From NCBI GenBank assembly GCA_937915375.1, contig CALDMO010000017.1, forward strand, positions 1-64,000: a DNA stretch of 64,000 nucleotides. The letters are read 5' to 3'. Origin of the DNA: an uncultured Marvinbryantia sp. Its GTDB lineage: Bacteria > Bacillota > Clostridia > Lachnospirales > Lachnospiraceae. The notes beneath the pieces were generated by a model that was given only the letters and a program-made list of their open reading frames with translations, did not search any database and was not told the DNA's origin. The position numbers and the translations under genes are program-made. Shown piece by piece: positions 17,177 to 24,837 of the stretch (its first letter is position 1; every line of letters starts with the position of its first letter).

Positions 17177-19033
17177 ATGGTACAGAACATAGCAGATTTT
17201 TTTGAGATAGATACAGTAGCGCCGCAGGAGATTTACTGCGGCGTCCAAAAAGAGAAAGACGGCATTCGATTTACGATTTCCCGAAAAGCAGAAGAAGACG
17301 TTTTCCTTGTATTATATGAAAAAGGAAGTGAAGGAAAGATTCTGGAGGCGGAGTTTCCGGAGCAGCCGGTTCTGGGGGAATTATATTCCATGAAAGTAAA
17401 GGCTTTGCCGTGGAAAAAATATGAATATAATTTAAAGAGGAACGGGAAAATCCAGCCGGATGCAGCTGCCAGACAGATTTGCCGTGTATCTGAGGATGAG
17501 ACACGCTGTTGCTTTTTATTTGAAAGCTATAATTGGAATGAGGATGTCAGCCCGAATATTTTGTATGAGGACGCAGTGATGTATCATGTACATGTGAGGA
17601 ATTTTACGAGGGATCCGAAAGCCGGCGTGCGTCATAAGGGAACGTTTAAGGGGCTGCAGGAAAAAATCGATTATTTAAAAGAACTCGGCATCAACCAGAT
17701 CAAGCTGATGCCTATTTATGAATATGAGGAGGCTTTAAAAAGCAAAGAAGAGTACAGAGGAACACCAAATTCTTCGATGTTACAAGAAAAAGAAACGGCA
17801 GCAGTAAAAAAAGCAGAAACACGCAAAAATCGCTGGGGCTATGCTGGTGCTGCCTATTATGCGCCGAAAGCTTCTTATGCCGCTACAGATAATCCGGTCA
17901 GGGAATGTAAGGATATGGTGCGCGCTTTTCACACAAATGGTATCGAAGTGATTTTAGAAATGTTCTTTACAGAGGAGATAACAGTCAGAGAGATTTTGAA
18001 TATCCTCACTTATTGGGTAAAGGAATACCATATCGATGGTTTTTGTTTTGTGGGCCGCAGTGATTTTACAAAATTCCTGCTGCAGGATCCATTTTTGGCC
18101 GGATGCAAGATTTTAGGCGCGGGATATCCGGAGGGAGAGAAGCAGACAGAAGGAAAGCGTGTTTTTGCGGAATGCAATGACGGATTTAAGATGGATATGC
18201 GTCGCCTCTTAAAAGGGGATGAAGGAATGCTGGAATCGTTCGTCTATCATACTCGAAGGAACCCTGCGGGCTTTGGCTGTATCAATTACATTACGAACCA
18301 TGACGGCTTTACTCTGCAGGATCTGGTTAGCTATGATCAGAAGCATAACGAGGAAAACGGCGAAGGAAACGAGGATGGAGCATGCTGGAATTTCAGTTGG
18401 AATTGCGGTGCGGAAGGGCCGACAAAGAAAAAGAACATCCTTGCGCTTCGCAGGCGGATGGTAAAAAATGCTTTTTTGATGATGCTTCTGGCGCAGGGAA
18501 CGCCGATGCTTTTAGCAGGCGATGAGTTTGGCAATTCTCAGAATGGCAATAACAATCCCTATTGTCTGGATAGTGAAACTGCATGGGTGAATTGGAAAGA
18601 AAAGAACCGTAACCGGGAACTGTTGGAGTTTGTAAAGCAGGCGATTGCGTTTCGGAAAGAACATAAGGTACTGCATCAGAAAAAGGAACTGCAGCTGACG
18701 GATTATCAGTCGGTGGGGATGCCGGATTTGTCTTACCACAGCAAACGCGCTTGGTACGGCGGTTTTGAATATGAGAGCCGCCAGATTGGGCTGTTGTACA
18801 ACGGTTTTTATTGCGGCGAGGACAGTGTGCTTTACGTGGCATACAATTTTCACCCGCTTGTGCAGGAATTGGCGCTGCCAAAACTAAAAGCAGATATGAA
18901 GTGGCATCTGCTGATCGATACTTCAAAAGAGCAGAGTTTTTTAAAGGAAGATGAGCAGACTATTTCCGGGCAGGAGCGAAGCTGCATGGTGCCTGAGCGT
19001 ACAATACAAGTATTTCTTGGAAAGAAGGACTAA
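17177..19033 (+). CDS. GlgX/isoamylase-like GH13 protein lacking catalytic residues
   Basis: 618 aa, start at ATG 17177 after AAGGAG. The fold matches glycogen-debranching GH13 proteins: an N-terminal beta-sandwich, a barrel beginning with YEDAVMYHVHVRNFT, RWGYAGAAYYAP, and the debranching signature INYITNHDGFTLQDLVSY followed by KHNEENGE and SWNCGAEG. The catalytic sites are altered. Region I reads LEMFFTEE instead of a DVVYNHT-type motif. Region II (residues 287-293) is DGFCFVG, so both the Arg and the nucleophile Asp are gone. Region III lacks the acid Glu (ILGAGYP). Only His375-Asp376 remain. The frame is uninterrupted, so I call a pseudoenzyme, possibly glycan-binding, rather than a pseudogene. 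Confidence 0.85.
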   Translation: MVQNIADFFEIDTVAPQEIYCGVQKEKDGIRFTISRKAEEDVFLVLYEKGSEGKILEAEFPEQPVLGELYSMKVKALPWKKYEYNLKRNGKIQPDAAARQICRVSEDETRCCFLFESYNWNEDVSPNILYEDAVMYHVHVRNFTRDPKAGVRHKGTFKGLQEKIDYLKELGINQIKLMPIYEYEEALKSKEEYRGTPNSSMLQEKETAAVKKAETRKNRWGYAGAAYYAPKASYAATDNPVRECKDMVRAFHTNGIEVILEMFFTEEITVREILNILTYWVKEYHIDGFCFVGRSDFTKFLLQDPFLAGCKILGAGYPEGEKQTEGKRVFAECNDGFKMDMRRLLKGDEGMLESFVYHTRRNPAGFGCINYITNHDGFTLQDLVSYDQKHNEENGEGNEDGACWNFSWNCGAEGPTKKKNILALRRRMVKNAFLMMLLAQGTPMLLAGDEFGNSQNGNNNPYCLDSETAWVNWKEKNRNRELLEFVKQAIAFRKEHKVLHQKKELQLTDYQSVGMPDLSYHSKRAWYGGFEYESRQIGLLYNGFYCGEDSVLYVAYNFHPLVQELALPKLKADMKWHLLIDTSKEQSFLKEDEQTISGQERSCMVPERTIQVFLGKKD

Positions 19034-19036
19034 AAA

Positions 19037-19612
19037 ATGCATGCACTCGGTCATTTGAAAACCATTACAGAACATAAAGTGCTGGTGTTTGAACACTGCC
19101 GAAAGATCGGGATCTGGCGTCAGGGACTGCTGCACGATCTTTCTAAATATGCTCCATCAGAATTTTGGATCGGAGCGAAATATTATCAGGGCAATCGCAG
19201 TCCGAATAATGCGGAGCGCGAAGAGAAAGGTTATTCATCGGCATGGCTGCATCACAAGGGTAGGAACAAGCATCACTTTGAATACTGGATTGATTACAGT
19301 CAGGGAAAGGATCATGCGATGGCCGGGATGCGGATGCCGCGAAAATATGTGGCAGAAATGCTTGCAGACCGGATCGCTGCTTCTAAGGTGTACAATAAGG
19401 ATGCATACACCGATCATCATCCGCTTGCATATTATCTGCAGGGCAGGGATCATTATATGATTCATCCGGAAACACAAAAAGAACTGGAGTTTTTGCTGCG
19501 ATATCTGGATAAATACGGAGAGGAAGCCTGCTTTCGCTATGTACGTCATGTGTATCTGAAGAAACCATATCGGTTTGAAAGACGGGTAAAAACAAAAAAA
19601 GATAGTAAATAA
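19037..19612 (+). CDS. DUF5662 family protein
   Basis: 191 aa, 3 bases after the GH13 gene. It resembles the DUF5662 family, with many conserved histidines: HLKTITEHKVLVFEHC, LLHDLSKYAPSEF (an HD-like pair), HHKGRNKHHFEYW, MPRKYVAEMLADRIAAS, and DHHPLAYYLQGRDHYMIHP. The arrangement resembles a helical metal-dependent hydrolase of HD type, but no activity is established. No signal peptide or membrane segment. It probably shares a transcript with the GH13 gene. Confidence 0.8.
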   Translation: MHALGHLKTITEHKVLVFEHCRKIGIWRQGLLHDLSKYAPSEFWIGAKYYQGNRSPNNAEREEKGYSSAWLHHKGRNKHHFEYWIDYSQGKDHAMAGMRMPRKYVAEMLADRIAASKVYNKDAYTDHHPLAYYLQGRDHYMIHPETQKELEFLLRYLDKYGEEACFRYVRHVYLKKPYRFERRVKTKKDSK

Positions 19613-19623
19613 ATTTTGCAGAA

Positions 19624-19659
19624 AAGAAATGCGCCGGGATTGAACCTGACGCATTTCTT
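19624..19659. terminator. bidirectional terminator between DUF5662 gene and luxS
   Basis: AAGAAATGCG (19624-19633) is exactly inverted at 19650-19659. On the minus strand the stem is followed by a T-rich stretch, so it ends luxS; on the plus strand it may end the GH13-DUF5662 transcript. Confidence 0.7.
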
Positions 19660-19673
19660 AACTTACAGAACAA

Positions 19674-20153
19674 TTATTCTGGATAGGACAGTCTGTCCGG
19701 AGCGATGCCATCCAGAACATCATCCAGATATTTTTTGGCCAGATAATTTGCCATTGGCAGATTCATATCCAGATAATTGCCGCAGTCTCTGGCGCAGGCT
19801 CCCGGTACCTCCTCTTTAAAATCACGGATGAACGTGTACATTTCTTTGATCAGTGGTACGATATCGGCAGATTCGTAATCACCGGCTAACAGCAGATAAA
19901 ATCCGGTGCGGCAGCCCATCGGCCCGAAGTAAACGGTTTTTGGTCCATATTCGCTGTGATTACGCAGGAAGGTCGCGCCCAGATGTTCGATGGTGTGAAC
20001 TTCAGCCGTATTCATGACCGGTTCATCATTCGGCGAGGTCATGCGCAGATCAAAAGTAGTAACAGTTTCACTGCCGATATGATCCTTTCTGGATACATAA
20101 ATGCCGGGTTTCAAGGTAAGATGATTGACGGTAAAGCTTGCTATTTTTTCCAT
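19674..20153 (-). CDS. luxS: S-ribosylhomocysteine lyase
   Basis: Cleaves S-ribosylhomocysteine to homocysteine and the autoinducer-2 precursor DPD, part of the activated methyl cycle. 159 aa, with AGGAGG upstream on the minus strand. The metal ligands are visible in HTIEHLGATFLRN (HxxEH) and in the C-terminal CARDCGNY, and the catalytic Cys in FGPMGCRTGFY. Complete. It is transcribed away from trpS. Confidence 0.97.
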   Translation of the reverse strand: MEKIASFTVNHLTLKPGIYVSRKDHIGSETVTTFDLRMTSPNDEPVMNTAEVHTIEHLGATFLRNHSEYGPKTVYFGPMGCRTGFYLLLAGDYESADIVPLIKEMYTFIRDFKEEVPGACARDCGNYLDMNLPMANYLAKKYLDDVLDGIAPDRLSYPE

Positions 20154-20214
20154 GAGAAAATCCTCCTGTGTTTTACATATTGCCGGAAAAGAATATCGTT
20201 TTGCAAATAATTAT

Positions 20215-20253
20215 AAAAAAATTACCGCTGCATCTGTGTGGATGCATTCCGGC
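20215..20253 (-). promoter_or_regulatory. terminator-like hairpin in the luxS 5' leader
   Basis: On the minus strand a two-part stem (CCG / TGCATC with GATGCA / CGG, loop CACACA) is followed by TAA and seven T. It lies about 15 bases after the probable start of transcription and 60 bases before the luxS ATG. This is the shape of an intrinsic terminator inside a leader, so it may be an attenuator. It does not look like an S-box. Confidence 0.5.
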
Positions 20254-20265
20254 TAGATTAATATC

Positions 20266-20294
20266 AGTATGATATATCGGAGAGGAAATGTCAA
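20266..20294 (-). promoter_or_regulatory. luxS promoter
   Basis: On the minus strand TTGACA (20294-20289), 17 bases, CATACT (20271-20266). Its -35 box directly abuts the -35 of the trpS promoter. Confidence 0.65.
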
Positions 20295-20323
20295 TTGACT
20301 TTCCAAACTTGTGGTGCTAAACT
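20295..20323 (+). promoter_or_regulatory. trpS promoter
   Basis: TTGACT (20295-20300), 17 bases, TAAACT (20318-20323), about 67 bases before the trpS ATG. No T-box leader is seen in between. Confidence 0.55.
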
Positions 20324-20389
20324 AAATTAGGAAATTTTCTGTGCGTTGGAGAAATTTTGGCGTACGGGAAAGAAAGGCGGCATAGAATT

Positions 20390-21394
20390 ATGATAAATGA
20401 TAAAAAAGTACTTTTCAGCGGAATGCAGGCGACTGGAAATCTGACACTTGGGAATTATCTGGGCGCGTTAAAAAACTGGGTGACCTTAAGCGATGAATAT
20501 GAGTGTTTCTATTGTGTGGTAGATGAACATTCGATTACGGTACGGCAGGATCCGGCGACTCTTCGCAAACGCGCGCGCGCATTGCTGACGCTTTATATTG
20601 CAGCTGGACTTGATCCGGAGAAAAACTGTATTTATTATCAGTCACATGTATCGGGACACGCAGAACTGGCATGGATTTTAAACTGTTATACTTATATGGG
20701 AGAACTGAGCCGTATGACACAGTTTAAGGATAAGTCAGCAAAGCACGCAGATAATATTAATGCGGGTCTGTTTACCTATCCTGTTTTGATGGCGGCGGAT
20801 ATTCTGCTGTTTCAGGCAGATGTGGTGCCGGTTGGTATTGATCAGAAACAGCATTTGGAGCTGACCAGAGACATCGCGCAGCGTTTTAACAGTATTTATG
20901 GTGATGTCTTTACGATTCCGGAGCCGTATATAGGAAAAGCGGGCGCAAAGATCATGAGTCTGCAGGATCCTTTAAAAAAGATGTCAAAGTCGGATGAAAA
21001 CCCGAACGGCAGTATTTATTTGATGGATGATGTGGATACGATCATGCGTAAATGTAAGCGTGCAGTGACAGATTCGGAGGCCAGTGTGCGTTATCGTGAT
21101 GAGCAGCCGGGTGTGAAGAATCTGATCGATATCTACACCGCTTGTACGGGAATTACACCGGAACAGGTAGAAAAAGAGTTTGACGGCAAGGGCTACGGTG
21201 AGTTTAAACTTGCGGTCGGAGAGGCGGTGGCGGCACAGCTGAAGCCTCTGCAGGATGAGGTTGCGCGTCTGGAAAAAGATAAAGCGTTTATTGACAGCGT
21301 GATTAAAAATAATGCGGAAAAAGCGTCTTACTTTGCAAATAAGACGTTGCGTAAGGTGCAGAAAAAAGTTGGATTTCCGGAGCGAATCCGTTAA
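20390..21394 (+). CDS. trpS: tryptophanyl-tRNA synthetase
   Basis: Class I synthetase charging tRNA-Trp. The start at ATG 20390 (AAAGGCGG upstream) gives 334 aa; the frame is open back to 20357 without a ribosome binding site. HIGH-type motif in GNLTLGNYLGAL, conserved DEHSIT, PVGIDQKQHLE, and KMSKS as KKMSKSDEN near residue 200. The length matches the bacterial enzyme. Confidence 0.96.
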   Translation: MINDKKVLFSGMQATGNLTLGNYLGALKNWVTLSDEYECFYCVVDEHSITVRQDPATLRKRARALLTLYIAAGLDPEKNCIYYQSHVSGHAELAWILNCYTYMGELSRMTQFKDKSAKHADNINAGLFTYPVLMAADILLFQADVVPVGIDQKQHLELTRDIAQRFNSIYGDVFTIPEPYIGKAGAKIMSLQDPLKKMSKSDENPNGSIYLMDDVDTIMRKCKRAVTDSEASVRYRDEQPGVKNLIDIYTACTGITPEQVEKEFDGKGYGEFKLAVGEAVAAQLKPLQDEVARLEKDKAFIDSVIKNNAEKASYFANKTLRKVQKKVGFPERIR

Positions 21395-21405
21395 TTATTA
21401 AAAAG

Positions 21406-21516
21406 CTGCGGTGCGAGTCAAACAAAAGGGCGCAGAACAGAGTATGGAACAGGAGAGGCAGGTGGACGTGATGGATGCCGGAGGCAGTCACCCTTCTGAT
21501 GGGCGAATAAATAATC
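21406..21516 (+). promoter_or_regulatory. structured leader upstream of mgtE, unassigned
   Basis: The trpS-mgtE gap is unusually GC-rich and can fold into three successive stems: CTGCG with CGCAG (closing about 21406-21440); GGTG-G-AC with GTCACC around an inner TGCC/GGCA hairpin; and TCTG/CAGA around CGA/TCG. Bacterial mgtE genes are often under an Mg2+ M-box riboswitch, but the M-box signature (GGUGAGGCUCCU) is not present. I therefore leave it unnamed. Confidence 0.35.
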
Positions 21517-21540
21517 GAGCAGAAAGAGAAGGGGGATATT

Positions 21541-22875
21541 ATGGACAGAGAGATTTTCAAAGAGCTTCTGACAGCCAGAGAATTCAAGGCTGTCCGGAGC
21601 ATACTCAATGTGATGAATGCGGTGGATATTGCGGCTCTCCTTTCCGAGTTAGAGGATAAAGAGCTTGTATTGGCGTTCCGCCTGATTCCGAAAGATAAAG
21701 CAGCGGACGTATTTGCTAATATGGACGGCGAACTGCAGTCCAATCTGGTGGAGATGTTTACGGAACGGGAATTGAAGGATATTCTGGATGAACTGTTTCT
21801 GGATGATACGGTTGATCTTTTGGAGGACGTTCCGGCCAATCTGGTGACGCGTATATTGGAGAACGTTCCGCCTGATAAACGCCGTAAGATTAATGTACTT
21901 TTGAATTATCCGGACGACAGCGCCGGAAGCATTATGACGACGGAATATGTGGACTTGCGCAGACATACGACAGTGGCGCAGGCGATGACCCATATTAAAC
22001 GTGTTGGTATACACAAAGAAACGATTTACACTTGTTATATTCTGGAACACCGCAGGCTGATCGGTATTGTCACCGCAAAAGATCTGATGACAATGGACGA
22101 CAATGTCACCATGGAAGAGATCATGGAGACAGAAATTAAATTTGTCAATACACACAGCGATCAGGAAGAGGTCGTTCGTCTTTTCCAAAAATATGATCTG
22201 TTGGCACTGCCGGTTCTGGATGCAGACGGTCTGATGGTTGGTATCGTTACGGTTGACGACGCGATGGATGTTATGGAAGATGAGGCAACCGAGGATATTG
22301 CCAAGATGGCGGCGATCAGTCCAAGTGAAAAATCCTATTTTGATACTTCTGTTTTTCAGCATGCAAGAAATCGTATTGGCTGGCTGTTGATTTTGATGCT
22401 TTCTTCTACAGTTACCGGTTTGATCATTACGCATTATGAAAAGGCGTTTGACGCAGTGCCGCTTTTGGTGTCATTTATTCCGATGCTGATGGGTACAGGC
22501 GGTAACTGCGGTTCGCAGAGCTCAACTCTGATTATTCGTGGTATCGCGATCGATGAGGTGCATTTTAAGGATACGTTCAAGGCGATGTTCAAAGAGTTTC
22601 GAATTGGTATATTGGTTGGTATTGCGCTTGCAATCGCGAACGGTATCCGTATTATGATTATGTACCATGATATTCTTTTAGCGATTATTGTTGGGTGTTC
22701 TTTGATGGTAACGATTGTGCTCTCAAAGCTGATTGGCTGCTGTTTACCGCTTCTGGCCAAAAGAGTAGGACTTGACCCGGCAATCATGGCGGCGCCGCTG
22801 ATCACAACGATCGTAGATACCTGTTCGATTCTGGTATTCTTTGCGATTGCGACCGTGATGCTGCCGCAGCTGTGA
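21541..22875 (+). CDS. mgtE: magnesium transporter MgtE
   Basis: Mg2+-gated channel-type transporter, 444 aa, start ATG after GAAGGGGG. Order: N-terminal superhelical MgtE_N domain (about 10-110), two CBS domains (about 130-255) with the acidic DAMDVMEDEATEDIAKM linker, then about five membrane helices from residue 280. The pore signature PMLMGTGGNCGSQSS is present. All domains are complete. Confidence 0.96.
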   Translation: MDREIFKELLTAREFKAVRSILNVMNAVDIAALLSELEDKELVLAFRLIPKDKAADVFANMDGELQSNLVEMFTERELKDILDELFLDDTVDLLEDVPANLVTRILENVPPDKRRKINVLLNYPDDSAGSIMTTEYVDLRRHTTVAQAMTHIKRVGIHKETIYTCYILEHRRLIGIVTAKDLMTMDDNVTMEEIMETEIKFVNTHSDQEEVVRLFQKYDLLALPVLDADGLMVGIVTVDDAMDVMEDEATEDIAKMAAISPSEKSYFDTSVFQHARNRIGWLLILMLSSTVTGLIITHYEKAFDAVPLLVSFIPMLMGTGGNCGSQSSTLIIRGIAIDEVHFKDTFKAMFKEFRIGILVGIALAIANGIRIMIMYHDILLAIIVGCSLMVTIVLSKLIGCCLPLLAKRVGLDPAIMAAPLITTIVDTCSILVFFAIATVMLPQL

Positions 22876-22922
22876 GATATTTGCCGAAAAACAACAGACG
22901 AAGATGAAAGGCGAGGTTGTTT

Positions 22923-23855
22923 ATGGGAAAGATTTATAAAAGTGCAATGGAACTGATCGGAAATACGCCGCTTGTGGAGGCATTAAAACTTGAAGAACGT
23001 TTACAGCTTTCGGCAAAGCTTCTTTTGAAATTGGAGTATTTGAATCCGGCAGGCAGTGTAAAAGACCGGGCGGCAAAAACGATGATAGAAGAGGCGGAAG
23101 CGCAGGGGAAATTGAAAAAAGGCGCAACGATCATTGAACCGACATCTGGAAATACTGGAATCGGTCTGGCGATGATCGCGGCGATTCGCGGTTATCGCAT
23201 GATTTTGACGATGCCGGAGACGATGAGCGCGGAGCGACGGAATATTTTAAAGGCTTACGGTGCGGAAATTGTACTGACGGAAGGTGCACGCGGTATGGAA
23301 GGCGCAATTGAAAAAGCAATGGAGATTGCCCAAGAGATTCCGGGCAGTTTTCTTCCGGGACAGTTTGATAATCCGGACAATGCAAAGGCACACTGGGAGA
23401 CGACCGGACCGGAAATCTGGCAGGATACGGACGGAAAAGTTGATGTGTTTGTATCCGCAGTAGGTACGGGCGGCACCATTACCGGTACTGGAGAATATTT
23501 AAAAAGTAAAAATCCGCAGATAAAAGTGATTGCGGTGGAGCCTGACAGTTCAGCGGTCCTGTCAGGAGGCGAAAAAGGCGCGCACAAGATTCAGGGAATC
23601 GGCGCCGGCTTTGTACCGCAGGTATTAAATACAGAAGTTTACGACGAAATTTTCCGCGTGAAGGATGAAGAGGCATTTGCGGCGGCAAAAATGCTTGGCA
23701 GGACGGAAGGCTTTCTGACCGGTATTTCTTCCGGCGCGGCGCTTCATGCGGCGATTGCAGCCGCGAAACATCCGGAAAATAAAGGAAAGACGATAGTCGT
23801 TCTTCTGCCGGATAGCGGTGATCGATATTATTCTACACCGCTTTATACAGAATAG
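22923..23855 (+). CDS. cysK: cysteine synthase (O-acetylserine sulfhydrylase)
   Basis: PLP enzyme forming cysteine from O-acetylserine and sulfide. 310 aa from ATG 22923 (an in-frame ATG lies two codons earlier). PLP lysine in NPAGSVKDRAA near residue 43, substrate loop EPTSGNTGIG, phosphate loop GTGGTITGTGEY, and C-terminal PDSGDRYYS. Complete. A hairpin terminator follows that also covers the start of the next gene. Confidence 0.95.
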   Translation: MGKIYKSAMELIGNTPLVEALKLEERLQLSAKLLLKLEYLNPAGSVKDRAAKTMIEEAEAQGKLKKGATIIEPTSGNTGIGLAMIAAIRGYRMILTMPETMSAERRNILKAYGAEIVLTEGARGMEGAIEKAMEIAQEIPGSFLPGQFDNPDNAKAHWETTGPEIWQDTDGKVDVFVSAVGTGGTITGTGEYLKSKNPQIKVIAVEPDSSAVLSGGEKGAHKIQGIGAGFVPQVLNTEVYDEIFRVKDEEAFAAAKMLGRTEGFLTGISSGAALHAAIAAAKHPENKGKTIVVLLPDSGDRYYSTPLYTE

Positions 23856-23868
23856 TCATAATTGAGTG

Positions 23869-23914
23869 CTCCCTTACATATACTGGAACAGTACAGGTAA
23901 GGGGGTATTTTTTT
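23869..23914 (+). terminator. terminator after cysK, overlapping the next gene's start
   Basis: CTCCCTTAC (23869-23877) pairs with GTAAGGGGG (23897-23905, one T-G wobble), and an inner TACTG/CAGTA stem closes on GAA. It is followed by TA and seven T (23908-23914). The 3' arm contains the whole ribosome binding site of the SpoIVA-like gene, and the T-run includes the first bases of its TTG start. Confidence 0.75.
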
Positions 23915-24686
23915 GAATCTGTCGAGATTGGAATTGTACATACCCAAATGGGTGGAAATGCTTCCGCCGGAGCATCCGGTGAAGGAAGGTATGATAGGCG
24001 TTGTAAAAGAACTAATGGAAAATCATAATACAACGGAGGATTTAGAAAAAGATGGATTGGATCTGGTGCGTTCCTTGGACTTTGTAAACAAGGTCATGCT
24101 GCTGCCGGGCGGTGAGAGCGAGGATATTGCCGTAATGCAGGTGGAAGTGGATGACGCATGGTATTACCGGATGCTGAGCGATCTGGCAGGAGTGGAGATC
24201 GACGGAGAATATCAGCTGATTTCTATGATAAAAGAATTGTCTGCCTTGAAAACAGAGTATGAAAAAGCAGAGAAAGCGCTGGTTTCTGTCAGAAACACTG
24301 GTTACGGCGTGATTACACCGAAGCAGGAGGAAATCCGCATCGAGGAACCTGTAGTGATCCGGCAGGGAGGAAAATTTGGTGTGCGTTTAAAAGCAGTCAG
24401 TCCGTCAATCCATCTGATCAAGGCGGATATTGAAACAGAAATTTCTCCGATTGTCGGAAGCGAACAGCAGGCGAATGATTTGATTGAGTATATCCGGGAT
24501 TCTTCCAAATCGGATGAGGGAATATGGGAGACAAATATTTTCGGAAAATCTATCGAGCAAATGACGGAGGACGGCATACGTACAAGACTGTCACAGATTA
24601 CAGAAGAAAGTCAGAATAAACTGCAGATGATATTAAAACGTATTGTGAATGAAGGAAACGGCAGTTTTATTTGCATCATTATTTGA
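23913..24686 (+). CDS. SpoIVA-related protein lacking the ATPase domain
   Basis: 257 aa, apparent TTG start at 23913 with AAGGGGG 7 bases upstream. It matches the middle and C-terminal domains of the spore-coat scaffold protein SpoIVA, starting around residue 240 of the usual protein of about 490 aa. The IPKWVEML segment, GVEIDGEYQLISMIKEL, GYGVITPK, RQGGKFGVRLKAVSPSIH, SPIVGSEQQ, WETNIFGKS and the C-terminal NEGNGSFICIII all correspond. The N-terminal Walker A NTPase half, which drives SpoIVA polymerisation, is absent, and nothing upstream encodes it because cysK fills that space. It may be a paralogue next to a full copy elsewhere, or a remnant. The start context is doubtful because of the overlapping terminator. 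Confidence 0.85.
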   Translation: MNLSRLELYIPKWVEMLPPEHPVKEGMIGVVKELMENHNTTEDLEKDGLDLVRSLDFVNKVMLLPGGESEDIAVMQVEVDDAWYYRMLSDLAGVEIDGEYQLISMIKELSALKTEYEKAEKALVSVRNTGYGVITPKQEEIRIEEPVVIRQGGKFGVRLKAVSPSIHLIKADIETEISPIVGSEQQANDLIEYIRDSSKSDEGIWETNIFGKSIEQMTEDGIRTRLSQITEESQNKLQMILKRIVNEGNGSFICIII

Positions 24687-24697
24687 GCAAAGGTTTT

Positions 24698-24725
24698 CCG
24701 GGCAGGAATTTTTCTGCCCGGTTTA
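24698..24725 (+). terminator. hairpin after the SpoIVA-like gene
   Basis: CCGGGCAG (24698-24705) is exactly inverted at 24714-24721 with an 8-base loop. Only three T follow, so it may be a weak terminator. Confidence 0.5.
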
Positions 24726-24757
24726 GACGTAGAATTGTTGCAAAATATTTCAAAAAG

Positions 24758-24822
24758 TTGACAAAAATATTCTTTTATATTATAATAATGAACGAAATTT
24801 AATAGTTTCGTAATAAGAAACG
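24758..24822 (+). promoter_or_regulatory. consensus promoter of the wall-hydrolase genes
   Basis: TTGACA (24758-24763), 17 bases, TATAAT (24781-24786): a perfect sigma-A consensus. In the short leader the TTTC at 24806-24809 can pair with either flanking GAAA (24794-24797 or 24817-24820), two mutually exclusive small hairpins; whether that matters is unknown. Confidence 0.75.
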
Positions 24823-24837
24823 CAGAGGGAAAAAGTT

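Noticed and set aside
21411..21659. Open frame overlapping the mgtE leader and start
   Set aside because: Its second half lies in another frame of mgtE, which is strongly supported; the first half is better explained as a structured leader.
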